DNA of 64,000 bases from Trachythela sp. YZ-2020 (GCA_016169945.1 JADLSH010000256.1:1-64000), one strand, 5' to 3'; numbered from the stretch's first letter, positions 1 through 13,648 are shown. The notes: generated by a model not told the origin, from the sequence alone. Program-made: numbers and translations.

Positions 1-183
1 CAACTAAATTTCGACCATTTTCCACTTTGAATAGCAACGGAATATGGCTTCGTGGACCACGCAATGTGCTGATGGCATACGTCATTTTACCGCGGAGGAA
101 CGTTGGCTGCGTGCAATTCTAAGTATTTATGATCATATTTTTTCATTTGTTGCAGATCTGCATACCGCCGCTTAAAGGGTTAA
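1..183. mobile_element. end of a piggyBac-like element (TTAA target)
   Basis: Read on the minus strand, the window enters this element at TTAA (180-183) followed by CCCTTTAAGCGGCGG. A TTAA target followed by a CCC-rich end is the usual form of a piggyBac terminus. The rest of the element would lie left of position 1. No transposase is visible in these 180 bases, so this rests on the terminus alone. Confidence 0.45.
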
Positions 184-1434
184 GTTTAATTTCATCCAAT
201 TCTTCTCTGTGTTTTTTGCAATTAGTGCAATCTGATGACATGTTTGATTGATTAGCACATGTTCCCAAGCATCGTCTAGATATAACTCTTCGTTGTCTGT
301 TACGATTATAATTTTCTTCTTGGTACGGCTATACTCGAACACGAAAGTAGGATTTGTGAACACTCACATCGCCACCTGGTGACGACCTTTTCCCGTTTAG
401 CTGAAAGTCATCCTGAACAAATTGCTTTAATTCATCAAATTTCCATCCCAGACAAATTCGTTGTTGTTAAAATGTAACGTTGAGGTCATTGAGAGCATTT
501 TTGTGTGTTTTCTTCGCTGATAAAATCAGAAAACTTTAAAATTTGTAACTTGAAGAGCTACAATAACCAAGTACTACGGCCATGTTGACACTTGATCCCA
601 TATGTGTAATAGCCTAGCGGAATTAGTACCCTTGTTCCTCGGGATAATGTCTAGCAATAACATAACATGACCAAATATTATTGATGGCCTCCAATTAGGC
701 TATTTAACAAATATTCACAGATTACAAGAAGAATCTATAAGATTGGTAAAGCAACGTAATATCGTTAATTGTTATAACCAATATCACTTATATGTGACAC
801 ATAATAATAAAGGGGTTATAAGAACCAATCAGATTATAATAACTACTTTTAGTAAGTTTGAATTAATAAAATGATTGATCAAGTCAACTCTATTTTTATT
901 TGTTATAATCAATCGCTCATGCAACATTCGACCAAAATAGAATTAGTTTTCTAAATCAATATACATTGGTTCTAATTTATTCAATAGGTTCAAAGAACAG
1001 CTCTTTATATTGGTTCCAACTTCCAACATTTAGAATTAGGATATTTTAATCTTTTTCCGCTTAATTGTGTTACCAGGAATTTATCAGGCACCATTTCGAT
1101 GCATTTACAGAGCTTGATCATGTTGTCTGTACGAAAACTATTATCCGTCACTCCAAATACTTTAGCTACTGTATCATAGAAGTTCCTGTATTATTTTTCT
1201 TTGTGCATTTACACAGTGTTTCGTGGTATATCAGACCTTCTTCATTGCATTTATATTCCTTTTTCTTTTCTTTTTCTGGCCCGCTTTATTGTATTGACGC
1301 AATTTTTGTATTGTTTATTTGGCCTACATGTATGCCATTGCCTCTTATTTTTAGCTCTAAAAACTAACAAAAACAGAGTTCAAGATAAACTATAAAAATA
1401 TGTTTTGGGATTTTCTCGACATTTGCCCTCGATT
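184..1434. other. gene-free AT-rich stretch
   Basis: No convincing coding sequence. The short open frames near 1065-1395 are low-complexity and Phe/Leu-rich and look spurious. A stretch of about 30 bases around 606-640 (core GCGGAATTAGTACCC) resembles the end of the repeat at 29795-29835, so a small dispersed-repeat scrap is probably present. Confidence 0.5.
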
Positions 1435-3916
1435 TAGGCTCGGGTCATATGTGACCACTGGGTCTTTCTTTAGAGATTTACTGTCATATGGGCTCAGGTG
1501 TCATATGTGACCCACTGGAGTCTTTCTTTTGAGATTTACTGTCACTACCAGAATATATAAATGTCAGAGTTTGAACAAAATTGATTTTAATGGTTATGAT
1601 GCCAATGTGTAAGGCATTGAAAGAAGGTACTAGTATAAATATAAGTATAACATTGAAGCACTAAGTATAACATACTAGTTTGTCAGATGTACAAAGTTAC
1701 CTTAGTACTAACATACTAATAGTTTGTCCAGATGTACAAAATTGCTGGTTTTTGCTTTATATGTACAATTTGTGGCAATTTCTGCGCTCATTACCCAAAC
1801 AGAGGAATATTACATTTCTCACATGTGTCAGTTTTGATGGTCTTGCCAGACAGCACAGCGACGACGCTTTTCTCTTTTCATTGGCCCAATTTGGTCCCGA
1901 AACGTGCATCTTCACATGGCTCAACGCGGATTATCTTTGGTGGTTTGGGCGATGTTTCTCATCAAGGGATGGTCTACCCGACTTTCTGGCGGTTCCATTA
2001 TTTAATCAGATGCTTGTGCAACCTTGGACTGGAATTGGCACAGCCTCATCACAACTCTTGCCTGTGATTCCCAGCAGGGGAACAGTCACGCTTATACAGG
2101 AGCCATGCATTGATTATTTCCAACACTGGCAAAATGCCCAGACGATTATAAGGTAATATCTCGCGTTTGAATGGAATACTTACGGCGGCAGATGTGTGAA
2201 TCCAGCATATCAACACCACCCATGTGTGGGTATTGTAGTCCCCTGATGATGTATGGGCGGTCAACATTGGTGTACTTTCTTTGCTACTCTTTCCCAGCGG
2301 CGGGATTTGTCGAAAGGCGTCAGGACCGGCATAGTTCGACATGAGGGTTACTGCTTTCGAATCCTGCCATCTAACACACAGATGGTATTGGTCTTAAATT
2401 CTAATCTCAAAATCATGTGATCCTCGTTCTTCTTTTCTTCAGAACCTTTTCTTCCAAGACATTGCACTTTGCGAGACGGTTCTTTCTCACAGTCCCAGGG
2501 TAAAGAAATCCGATGATGTTCTGACCATTTCTCCATCAGTCAAACTGAGGTGAAGAAATTGTCATCATATATCTTGTGCCCTACATCTTTTGGAGGTTTC
2601 ACACAGCTTTACAAATGGGGTCATCTCCTCCTATGCAGAGCTGCTTTGCTCTCTTATCTCCACCTTTTCCTGGATAAACTTCAAAGTCATGGAGAGACCA
2701 TGCACAGAGCATCTAACCCATACTTTGAAGCCCCATGGATGCGGCTTGCACCCTTACATGCTGCCGTATTTTCCCAAATTTGCCTTTGTAGGGTATCATC
2801 ATTTCATCAATGGATTGATGTTCTGCAGGGGTAGTCTGAATGCACTGAGCTCGGAAGATGTCCAGAAATGAGTCGAGATTTTCCAAAGGCGGTCTTTTTT
2901 GGTTTCCTCTGACACAGCTTTCATTGTCCACCAAATAAATCAAAGAAAGAAGTAGCTGGGATCTGTTCCTGCTCATTACTTCTGTAACTCGATGGTACCG
3001 AGTATCTTTTTCCCAATACATCCGTATTGCAGGCATCTCGACAAGGCCCATTTTTTGAGTACATGTCGAAAGTACTTGTTCAATTTCTTTCACCGATGTA
3101 TTTACACATTTACCTTTTTTGGACACTGTGTCTGTTGGTATGCTCACAATCAGTTCTATCATTTATTTTGTCACAAACCGCTTGAAGTAGAGTAATGGTG
3201 TCTCTGTTATTCAAGTTGGATCTGTTGGTCAACCATTTCACCCTGAAATGCATCTGGGGTGCTTCGAAATCTTTTTCATGATCTATATTTGGTTTTGAAT
3301 CATGAAAAAAGAAAACAGACACTATAAATAAAAATGTTTTGTAGTTCTATATGTCTATTTTATCTCACAAATTCTGAAAACAGAACGTTTATATTCTACC
3401 CAATCTTCCCAAACAATAATTCTACAAAACCCCAGCCAAGTTGGTGAAAGTTTTGAAGTCTGATTTGATATGTATGCTAATCCATCATTATACTTTATCA
3501 CCTTTCGAAAATCTGATCCTGGATAAAATGACAAAAAACTTCCACAGTCACCCAGTGGGTCATATGTGACCAATCGATTTTACAACTTGCTGTATGCAAC
3601 ACAAAATCGCAAAAACCTCACCAAAATACGTTACTAATAACTCATATTTTAGTTCCAGTCATCCAAATCTATCTAACTTACTTCTTTGGCTTGATTATTC
3701 CTTGAAAATCACAATTCAAAATCAATACATTCACAGTGAAAACCGCCATGTTTGTTAGGAAATTTCAATGACATAATTTTACAAATTCGGCACCAGATCA
3801 CTTTTCCGGGTGGGTCATTTGTGGGACTCTGGGTTTTAGTGGAAAAAATTATTAGCATCAACCATGTGACTAACAATGGGCTTTTGATATAGTGGGGTCA
3901 TATGTGACCCCATGGG
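1435..3916 (-). mobile_element. decayed piggyBac element
   Basis: A transposase pseudogene on the minus strand is flanked by copies of the palindromic motif GGTCATATGTGACC at about 1442, 1500, 3556 and 3895. The copies near 1500 and 3556 continue into CACTGG in mirrored orientation, as subterminal inverted repeats would. I could not find a matching pair of TTAA sites, so the outer limits are approximate. Confidence 0.6.
1780..3330 (-). pseudogene. piggyBac-family transposase pseudogene
   Basis: The longest open part is 2713-3162 on the minus strand, about 149 codons. It contains MYWEKDTRYHRVTEVMSRNR and, further on, SIDEMMIPYKGK, both typical of the DDE_Tnp_1_7 (piggyBac) core. Downstream the similarity hops between frames: a segment ending in FEVYPGK lies near 2670, and the conserved MGGVDMLD block lies at about 2185-2220. 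PiggyBac transposases are normally about 550-600 residues, and this length fits once the frames are joined. Several frameshifts and stops show it is dead. Family assignment is firm; exact ends are not. Confidence 0.8.
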
Positions 3917-6170
3917 TTCATCAAATCATATAAATACGATGCATTTTCCCAGTAGTGGTTATTGTTTTTCAATTTTTAATATGTTTGTTTGATCGCCTTG
4001 GTTTCCATAGCCGTTTGACATGTGCAAACATTTTCGTACATTTTATAGTAAATTTTTAGCCTATTTTATGGATTATAGTACAAGTAGGAACTCTCTCGTC
4101 AACTAAAAGATGTAGTGTGTGCGTATATTCTGTGAAACTTGATATATTGTCAATGTTATATTAGTTCGCAGGAAGAGTTATTTCTCATATTTGCATATTC
4201 TGAATTTCGTAAAAAACGGAAATTTTAAGATTATACCAAATATGGATAAGTTAATGGTTTCACTACACAAAAATATTGAAGGTAGCAATATTGTAGCTGA
4301 ATGCGTAAATTTAGAACAGTAAAAAGAATATAATCAGAAAGATCACGAAATTGTCTGTTATCTCATGTTTGTATGTTGTATATTTGTTTCTATATTCTAT
4401 TGCTATTGTATGTAAGTATTGTATAATTTTCTTTTTGGGTTCTATTTAAAGACTTAATCACTTAAATATCTTTAGTGTGTTAAAATTGTTTTTATTACAA
4501 ATATTGATACATGTATATTCTACTATTAGTTTAAAAATACTTAATTTGTAATATGTGTATTTTCTGGTCCCTGTTCGAGTCCCGGTCTCAAATCTGTGTT
4601 GTATGTCAGTCGATTTTATTATCTTTTTCTCTACCTGTACTTTGTTTCTCTCACAGACACGATTACTTTCACTTTCTTTCCATAACATTGCCATTATGTG
4701 ACTATTCGGTTGAGATGTAATTATCTGTTCCAAGACAAGTTTCAAACCAGAGCAAGACATTAAAAAAGGCAGTGGTGGTGGACGCCCGTGAATTATACCA
4801 TCTGAAGGAGTATGAACTATACGGTTATTATAACCAGAAATTTGTGCTTATCCACTCGCAGTTTGTTACAGGAAATAAACCCTTGGAGTTGTAATTGACA
4901 AATGGTATGGAGGACGAACCAAGAACGAATACGAATTTATTCGCGTTTTCAATGCCATGAAGTGTCTGAACATTTAGAAATGCATGGCTGAAATTCCAAC
5001 AAAATGTGATGCATTGGCGAACTCCAAATTCAACAAAAATGAAGGCCTTTATAGAAGTGAACCTGCTATTACAAACATAACTTTAGTTTGGACTTATTTG
5101 GCTAGAGCGCTATTTGTTAAGAATTGACAAAGGCAAAAGCATGAGAGATTAAGAAAATGCTATTGGTAGATCTATATGGTCGTGAAACTTTATAAGTTTT
5201 AGTGATCAACTTAATTATACATGTGCCGATCTTAAAAATCAAATAAACTAATTTGTGTCCATTCGAGTTAATTTAATGCATGCACGTCATGCGTTGTAAC
5301 AGTTCCTTTGTTGTATTGGTTGGTATAATAATGATAAGGGACTGGTCATAATTTTGCAGGGGGGTTAGGAGGTGTAATTAAAGATTTCAGGACTGAAACT
5401 GGGTAACCGTGCCTTGTCCAAAGCATGAAAAATAATGACCCCCCTCTTGCTCATGACTGAAAAAATGTCTAACCCCCTTATCCTGAACGATCTTGTACTT
5501 GCATCGATTATATTTTAACTTATAATTTCGTCAGCATTATAAAATGGACCCAGTTTAATCACTTTTCAGTAATGAATGTTTGCGTTAGGAGCAATAGTGA
5601 CTTTTGTACTTTACCCGCTAAACGACTTTACTCCGTCGACCGCAACCTTGCTCCGGCGAAACCCTGTTACTGTCTGGTCATGTGACATTCCAGATTTTAG
5701 GATATAGAATAATTTGTCGTAAGGGTGGGTACGTTAGTGCATATTAATTAACTTGTACGATTTACTGTCATATTGTTTTCGATTCTTTTTCATTCATTAA
5801 TGACCCAAAGTCAGTTTGTATGCAAAAGTCAGTTTGTATGCAAAAGTCAATTTGTAAAAATAATTCAAGCTTTATATAATGCGTGAAATATTTACAACAA
5901 TATAATATTTATAATTCACGAAATTGATACACTCGTCGCGTTTGTATCGATTTAAAAATATGTGATCGCATTTAAATCTATTTAAACCGTGTATAAATCA
6001 GTGCAGCAGTTCTCCGTACAGCGGATTGAACAATTTGTAAACAGCTACAGCAAGACGATTCGGTGCCGCATGACCGCATCTTCAATGTTTATATGTGCAT
6101 GTAGTCTGTATAGACGATAATATGTGAGAATACTTGTATTATATTAATAATAATTCCAGGGATATAACTG
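3917..6170. other. gene-free stretch
   Basis: No gene recognised. Around 4870-4975 a short plus-strand frame (VVIDKWYGGRTKNEYEF) looks protein-like but is closed by stops and has no supporting neighbours. A segment near 5625-5690 (GTCGACCGCAACCTTGC through ACTGTCTGGTCATGTGA) resembles 6420-6500, suggesting two copies of a short dispersed repeat. Confidence 0.4.
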
Positions 6171-6175
6171 AAACT

Positions 6176-7062
6176 AATGGTTATGAGGTTTTATGTTTAT
6201 GTGGTTATGTGGTTATATGATTTGTGGTTATATGATTTGTGGTTATATGGTTATACGTTTAAAAGCTTTAGTGGTTAGGTGTTTATATTGTTATATGGTT
6301 ATGTGGTTATTTGGTTATCTGATAGACAACGTTATTTATATGTTCAATGCTACAGGAATTAGCCTAGATGATTGTCATAGAAGTTAAAGGATAAGTACTG
6401 TAGTTCCGTCAATTGACCAACGGTCGACGCAACCTGTTTCCCAAGGGTTCACCTTCGCCAGACCCCCTGCTGCGGAGAGACCGTGGTACTGTCTGGTCAC
6501 GTAAGTCAAATTCGTTTGCTATACTCAGTAGGTGTAGGCGATTGTACGTATTGCGTCGTAAATAAAACAATTATCCCATATATGGCAATATAATTGTTTG
6601 TCTAGTTATAGAATTTCTCTTGCGGAATTGTTGTTGTTCTGAGTTCGTTTAATTAAACAGTGTAACTCTTCTCATACTAAAATTCAGTTTACTGACGATT
6701 TTCCTGATAATTCTGACTTAGATTATGTGATTCTTAACCGAAAAAAATTAGAGTTCTAAATATATTTTTACGCAAAGTCGAATGCTGCAGCAAAGTCGTT
6801 AATGAATTTTCTTCGAGTGACTTGCCCAAGTTTTGTAAACTATACAACTACAAGATTCAAATCCTTCAAACGAGGATATTAATATCTGCTACAGCATTGT
6901 AAACGAACCACTATAATTTAAAAGATCCGTCTAAAGGGAACTGCATCGAACGACGGTATTTTAGTCATAACCATATATCCACATAACCACATAACCATGT
7001 AACTATATAACCATATAACAACATAACCATTAAACCATATAGCCGTATAACCACATAACCAC
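6176..7062. repeat. mirrored GGTTATAT-type arrays
   Basis: At 6176-6325 the plus strand is built of degenerate GGTTATATGGTTATGTG units. At 6967-7062 the complementary CATAACCATATAACCAC units occur. The two arrays could pair over about 100-150 bases with a loop near 640 bases. No target duplication was found, so this may be a foldback element or two independent low-complexity arrays. Confidence 0.6.
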
Positions 7063-8000
7063 CAATTACTTACATAATTATATATGTTTAACTAGGGGGG
7101 TCCGGGGGCATCCACCCCCGGAAAATTTTGAAATCTAAGGTCTCGGGAACGGCAATTCCTGCGTTCTGGGAGACAATTTGGCAATAATATTTATGCATAT
7201 TTCACTCATTTTTTCTTTCATGGCCCGGAGCAAATTGCCCCCTTTGTCCCCACTATATAGGCGGCCCGAGGTTTACATAGCAGAATTAGGGCCAGCATGA
7301 AAATAGGTGACCCACCCCACTTACAACTGTTCACAACAAAGGAGCGCATGTGTTGATTAGTTATATTAATTTGGCCTTGAATTTTGCGTTAGTCGTAATT
7401 GCTCGGTTTTGGTAAAATCATTAAGACCCATTTCTCTTACGGTTGACCGTCGCTTGCCGTAATTACGACCAGTTGTTTCAAATGTAAATATCTCCAGACG
7501 TGTTTATTCTCTGGCAGCAGGACACGCGTCATTCGATAGCTTATGACTTCCTCTTTAAAATGATATTTAGTTTGTCCCGGTTCATATTACATAAATTATC
7601 AAAATTATTTGCATACATATTCATAAATTATCTAAAAATTTTACAATTATTGTTGAAATAAATCGGAATTGCCAGAGCAAGATTTATTATTTTCGAGCAA
7701 ATGTTAATAAGTAGAAGTATTTTTTTTTATTTTTTGAAAGTCGCATACAAAATGCCGAGATCGTTAAAATTTAATTTCCGCACGCGCAATAAATTACGAA
7801 ATGCCATATAAGGTCAGTGTTGATTGCTATAAACCAATGAAAACCCGCCATCTAGGCAATGACATCACGAGGAATCGATTGCCGTTACTTTCAATACGCT
7901 AGGGTGCAAAGTCGCGGAGATTTTAGGTTCCGAAGTTGTCCGAGCGTGCGCCGACAAAACCGGCTTTCACAATAAATATACAATATAAACGAGAATTGCC
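7063..8000. other. gene-free stretch
   Basis: No coding sequence or RNA gene is supported here. A GC-rich segment at 7095-7270 looks like dispersed-repeat material but has no recognised ends. Confidence 0.35.
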
Positions 8001-10081
8001 GTAAAAGGGCAGAGGAGGTTGGACAGCTGTCACATGATATTTTTCGACCAATGAGGAGACGCTATTTTCTCAGCGCTCGCAAGAAGCAAGTGGACTGTGA
8101 AATTTGCATTGGTCTCATGAATACGGAAATATTTCGCTTTGTTATTCAAATTTGCAATTAAATTCGATGCACACTCGTTCAATGAATATTAATCTACTCC
8201 CAAGCGAAGAATTTTGGAAGGTAAACGTCGTTTTGTACTATATTTTTATATTTAATGCAGGCACTTATGCGTCACGTGGAAATACGAGGCTGTTCCAACT
8301 ATCAACTTTTGAAATGGAAAATATCGAATTTCCATGGTTCGATTTCGCTAATTTTCGCATAATGTGATAGATTAAAGCCTAATCTTTCGTTTTAACTGCC
8401 CCCACCTATCCGCGCAACTCACCGTTTTCGAGATATTCGCTGCTGAATTTTTAATACGATTTTGCACTAAAAATAACTATCTCCAACTTTTGAAGTTTCC
8501 CTTCTAATCATTTGCATTTTATTAAAATATTTTAAACTTTTTGTAATATCAATGAATTGTATGTTTAAACGCATTTGCTTGATCAGTTTTTGATGGATAT
8601 TTTAGAAATTATGAAACGTGTTTTTGTTTGTTTTCATGATTGAAGTTAGTCGTGTCTTCGCGACGTGTTGACTAAAGTCCGCGTCTGTTTACAATTTTCA
8701 AACTAAAGTATCTAGAATTTCCATGGTTCGATTTTCGTAATTTTTGTATAATGATGAAGACAAATGTATAAACTTTAAATCTGCTGGAATGATCCTGGTG
8801 ATCCCCTGGCAGTTTTCGAGATATTAGGCATCGAAGTGATCATAGTCATTTCGACGTTTGCCAAAATGGCATCTAATAGTTTAGGAAGATATTGAGCCAC
8901 CAAAGCTTGTTTTTCCCAATGAATCTTGAAACTTCTTTAATAGAAAGAGCGTTATCTTTAGAGCAAGCGTTAAAGTACTTTTGAATGAATTTTAGGAGTT
9001 ATTTGCGTGTTGTTTTTAATATAGAGATTTTATATCTGGGCTAGTGTCTGGCTCTGTCTGCAATTTTGTTGTCTGATGGCCCGCTCGACTCGCAAATATC
9101 GAATATTTTGTCATTGTCATTCAATTTTTTTTCTGGAATGCATCCATGCTATTTCAATAACTATTGATCTACCTATGTGAGCAGTATTTTGTAAGGTAAA
9201 CGTTATTTTGATCTTTTTTTGTAGGCTGTACGTCGTCATATTGTATTAATCCGATGCCATTTCTGTCAACAATCTTTGAAGTTGAACACCTCGAATTTCC
9301 ACAATTTGACGCAGTGATTGCTCGTTTTTTCTGAAGAAGTGGACTTTACTGTTTAAAATAAGTGCTGAGTTTTAGAAGAAAATTGTAGAAGTAAAAAATT
9401 TGTTGTCTATTTACAGATTTGTATTTTGGGTTGAATTCTATCATTGTATTGTTAATTTGCCTTCTTGGTGAATATTTGTTTTCTTTAATATTTCTTTATA
9501 TATATATGTAGAGAATATGCATGTGCTATGTATTTTCAATAAAAATGGAACTGTATATTACTGTAAAGTTTGTTTTGTCTACATTTCACCCGTAATTTCT
9601 GTTGCAAAAAAGTATATAGAAGTTCTTTGACAAGCTCAATATGCGGGTTTTCAGTAGTCACAATGTGCTATTGGGATAAATAAATAACTAAATACATATT
9701 AAAAGTCGAACCTTTGATGCCAGCAGAATCAATCTGGCCAATAAATATTTAGTTAACTGTCTGTACTGCACTCCTCACTAGTTGCACAATGTACATTACA
9801 AATACAGAGGATCACTCGCAGCCTTTGAGATTTCTGCACAACTAATAAATCCTCAGAGAGACTCAAAGAGCCTTGTTATACCTCCATTACAAAACACTAA
9901 ACACATCCATAATGATGGCATTGAGTCTCTGTAACAATAGCGTCTATTTTCGCAGAATTTGCTATTGCCAGAGATGTTGACTTCACGGCAGTCAACGCAT
10001 AAATGAGGCCGCACGTGGAAACATACGCTCATTACCCATGATGCTTTGCGGCCTGCTGTCCAACCTCCTCTGGTAAAAGGG
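8001..10081. mobile_element. 2.06 kb non-autonomous TIR transposon with 9-bp target duplication
   Basis: The element runs 8010-10072. Its ends are a perfect 18-bp inverted repeat, CAGAGGAGGTTGGACAGC. It is flanked on both sides by the same nine bases, GTAAAAGGG (8001-8009 and 10073-10081). A 9-bp duplication is typical of Mutator-like elements. An 8-bp reading would fit hAT, which also often begins CAG. The interior has no transposase. It holds three diverged blocks centred on GAATTTCCATGGTTCGAT (about 8325, 8714, and weaker at 9288), so part of it is an old tandem expansion. The intact ends and duplication suggest a fairly recent insertion. Confidence 0.85.
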
Positions 10082-11490
10082 CTAGATTATGTCCTATGAT
10101 TATAAAAATGGTATCAAAGTAAAGGGATTGGAAATCCCCGTCGAATGGTGGTATTTACGAGTATGTAGTTTGTAAACCAAAGGTAGGAAAGCGAAATGAA
10201 TATTTAATTAGTTTGTATTATTGTTAATTTGTAAACAATACAAAGTTCAGAGGTGTTTGAAAGGGGATAAAGCGGCCGCATAGCGTTGTAAACAAACACA
10301 ATTTACTTGGCTAAAGATATCGTAAAACGCTGAATCGAACGGTGGTATTGTCATCTACATAGCATGCATTGAACCGAAGATATGAACCTGCAAAATTCTT
10401 ATAGCGATATCGCTATAAAAACATTAGCCGTCAACCATAAAGGGTAAAAGCACCCTCTCCAATAAGCCGCCCTCTTCAGTGCTTCCGCCTTTGTCGCCGA
10501 AGGCGTGATAGATATTTATGGTATATATAATGGCGAGTCACAACGATGATCACAATCTCTTTAAAATTTTGACAGGATGACATTTTGAATGTGGTGCTAG
10601 TATAACATGAAAATGCACGCTTCAAGAAAACGTATGAACTAAAGCTGCATAATTTCGAACAACCTATCACCCCGAGGGCTATACCCAACCTATTTAACTG
10701 AAGAGGGCCCCCAAATGAAGGGGACCTCCAAATAAAAATCAAGTGAAATATGCATGTATATTATGGTCAAATAGTCTCCCGTAATACAGGAATTTGCTAT
10801 CGCTGCAGAGAACCTAGATTTCAAAAATTTCTCGGACCCCCCTAACGTATTTTAGTCTCAATGCAGAATGAGAATGTAATGTAATGTAAAACGTTAAAGA
10901 CGGCAAAAGTTCAAGGGTATAGGACTTAGTTTTCTTAACAAGCATGGCATGACTTTTTTGTGGGAGAACGTGTTCAAGGTGAAGACTGAGGTGAACCAAT
11001 TATATATATATTTATACTCTGGTCAACCCAAATACTCATTATAGCCTTATGTTTTTATCCCGCGTGGTATACATGAGACCTGCTAGGAGACACTGAATAT
11101 CCTAGGGATAAAAACCCCGATAGAGGGCTGTCATCACGGTAGCGACCCCCTTTGTGATAATCTCCTTGGACAGTTCTTACGATTCGACTGATTATATTTC
11201 CATTAAATAATCTGAGTCTGCTATGGCAATGAAGTTGACCATTTGGAACACATTTGGAACCGAACCAAACTCTTTATTCAATATCAAAAAGTTTAGATAT
11301 TTACAACAAGATCATTCACAGCGATAAAACTGTTTGTTTATTCCTCTTGGATTATCCAGCATGACAACTGTAATGAATATATGCTAGAAAGGTTGGTGTG
11401 AAGAAATTTTCTTTCTTGCTAAAATTTCGTGTTTATTCTGTTGGACATTCATCAAGTGACACGCTTGACGTTATACGGTTTGCTTGGCCT
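10082..11490. other. gene-free stretch
   Basis: No gene is supported. The minus-strand open frames near 10476-10742 and 10814-10999 lack any recognisable domain and have no flanking signals. Confidence 0.35.
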
Positions 11491-11492
11491 AA

Positions 11493-12029
11493 TAGAGACC
11501 TTTAGATTCAGGTTTACCGCAAACCTCTAACCGCCGTTTGACGTTAGCGGTTTGCCGTTTGCGGTTCGAACATTTTTCGACTTAGATTTGAAGTTCTTAG
11601 ATGAACTTTTTTCGACTTAGATTTGAAGTCGATTCAGATGATGTTCTTCGTAGGATCTAAACGAGAAGTGAAATGCGCTTTATAAGTCTTAAAGTCTACC
11701 GAAGAATCAAGTGTTGATCGCCGCCATGTTGGATTTCGCTCCTCCAAGCGTATCATGTTCGAGTCAAAATAAAATGCGAAGAATCAACTATTTCGACTTC
11801 AAATTCGTCTTTCCTGCTAGAATAATAAGTACTGTGTATGCGCATAGTGTGGATACGTGAAACATGATATAAAAAAACACAAATAAACCCTGAGGGAAAT
11901 TACAAACGTGTAGACCCACCTCTTGACGTTCGAAACTCGCGTTGAAAACCTCAAACGTGGCGTCGGGATAGGGTCAAGTGACCCGTAGACGTTAGCGGTT
12001 CGGCGTAAACCTCGATCTAAAGGTCTCTA
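11493..12029. mobile_element. MITE with TA flanks
   Basis: About 533 bp bounded by GAGACCTTTAGAT at the left and its complement at the right, each flanked by TA. The right inner part reads CCTCGATCTAAAGGTCTC. This closely resembles the right end of the Harbinger element at 45.65 kb (CCTCGATCTAAATCTGTC), so it may be a non-autonomous relative. No coding capacity. Confidence 0.7.
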
Positions 12030-12526
12030 TTGTCGTTGAAATAAGATTGGCTTGGCATGGACCCTTTCGAAGTGTCAGTAGAGTCATTTGATTGGCTGAG
12101 AAAATTCCATTCGCATTGCACGAGCCCTGAAATATTTTGAACTTTGATCAATTGAATACTATTTATTATTTTAGTTGTTGTTGGCAGGCTTTCCGGCCCA
12201 GCTTGTTGGATAGTAAGACTGAGTTGAAAGCACTCAAATATTTAATGTGTTGTCAAATATGTAACGCATATCGAGTCAAACTTTTATCCTTGGCCTTGCT
12301 TTTTTACGTTTCTCTGGCAGGCAAAAGCTTTCTAAAGCTCCCAAGAGAGTTCGCTATTGTCATATACATTGTTGAATCACAATCAAGAACATATTTTGTC
12401 TAATCGACAACAATTACAGAATTACTAGTTTCCATCTGTCAACTTGACGCATGTCTTATTCCATGGCTTCGATTTTAGAGGAAGGCGAGAAATTCAGTGT
12501 GTTTCAGTGTATGGAAATTTTGAAAA

Positions 12527-13440
12527 TAATGGTCGAGTGTCGAGTAGTCGAGGGTAAAAGTCGAGGTCGAGGTTAAAAAGTCGAGGGTCCAAAAAACGCC
12601 GTTTGTCACATAATTTTATGTGTTTTACATGTAAAATGTTTCTACCATACTTCTACTTCTACTATTTCTACTGTTCGTGAAATAAATGTAATATTCACGT
12701 TTACGACTGCAGATTTTTAGGCTTAACGGCCAAATTGTCTTATCTCACTTTATTGAACGCGCACGCAAGCTTCTTGTTTCGCGCAAAGACGTTTACTGTC
12801 CCTAAAACTTCCACATATATTTGGAGCCAATTGTCCCAGCTTCAATATTTAAAAGTACTCAAACAACTCAATATTTATGACATCGCATCTTGGGCTTAAC
12901 AACAGCATGCACTCGCGCTTCAATATAAATACTGACTGAATCGGTCAATATATATATTGTATATAATGTTTGCCTTTGGTTGCGCATCACATCATGAATT
13001 ATCACATCCTCAATTCAGGATGTGACGCGGCACTCAAAAACCAAACATGATATACAATATATATATCGACAGGTTCAGTCAATATATATATATATTGAAG
13101 CGCGAGTGCATGCTGTTGCGAAGCCCTTTTAAATATTGAAGCTTGGACAATTGGCTTCAAATATATGTGGTAGTTTGAGGGACAGTATACGGCTTTGGGC
13201 AAAACAACAAGCTTGTATGCGCTTTCAATGAGATAAAGTAAAATGAGACAATTTGGCCGTTAGGGCTAAAAATCTGCAGTCGAAACGTGAATATTTCAAT
13301 TATTTCACAAATAAATTATGGTAAAAACATTTTACATGTAAAACACATGAAAGAATGCGAAAAAAGGGGTTTTTTTCGACCCTCGACTTTTTACCTTCCA
13401 CTTCGACTTTCACCCTCGACTACTCGACACTCGACCATTA
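12527..13440. mobile_element. 910-bp foldback element (near-complete palindrome)
   Basis: The sequence from ATGGTCGAGTGTCGAGTAG (12529) to its complement ending at 13438 is an inverted repeat along almost its whole length, with arms of about 440 bp meeting near 12984. TA stands on both sides. Matching arm landmarks include the segments at 12640-12660 and 13315-13345, and those around AGCTTC near 12840 and 13140. The outer 60 bases are tandem GTCGAGG units. No coding sequence. The central region contains short TATA runs. Confidence 0.85.
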
Positions 13441-13590
13441 GCCTAACTCGAGCTGATGTAATGCAAACCGGAGGTCCTAGAAACGTGACTATTAATAATA
13501 GTAATCACATATTGTGTCAACAGCGAATAAAGTCACATCGCTTAGCAGGTGACACTGTGCCTTTAAATCCGACAAGGATGTATGCATAAA

Positions 13591-13648
13591 GCTTGAGAGG
13601 TCGAACATGAGAGGTCGAACTTGAGAGGTCGAACTTGAGAGGTCCACA
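13591..13648. repeat. 14-bp tandem repeat, about four units
   Basis: GAGAGGTCGAACTT is repeated about four times with one-base changes. It sits between the foldback element and the dispersed repeat. No function is suggested. Confidence 0.8.

Noticed and set aside
4870..4975. Caspase-like fragment (VVIDKWYGGRTKNEYEF)
   Set aside because: Only about 30 residues look protein-like, no catalytic His or Cys motif follows, and stops bound it closely.
12527..13440. CRISPR-like or satellite array because of repeated GTCGAGG
   Set aside because: The short repeats are only at the tips of a palindrome, and there are no regularly spaced unique spacers.
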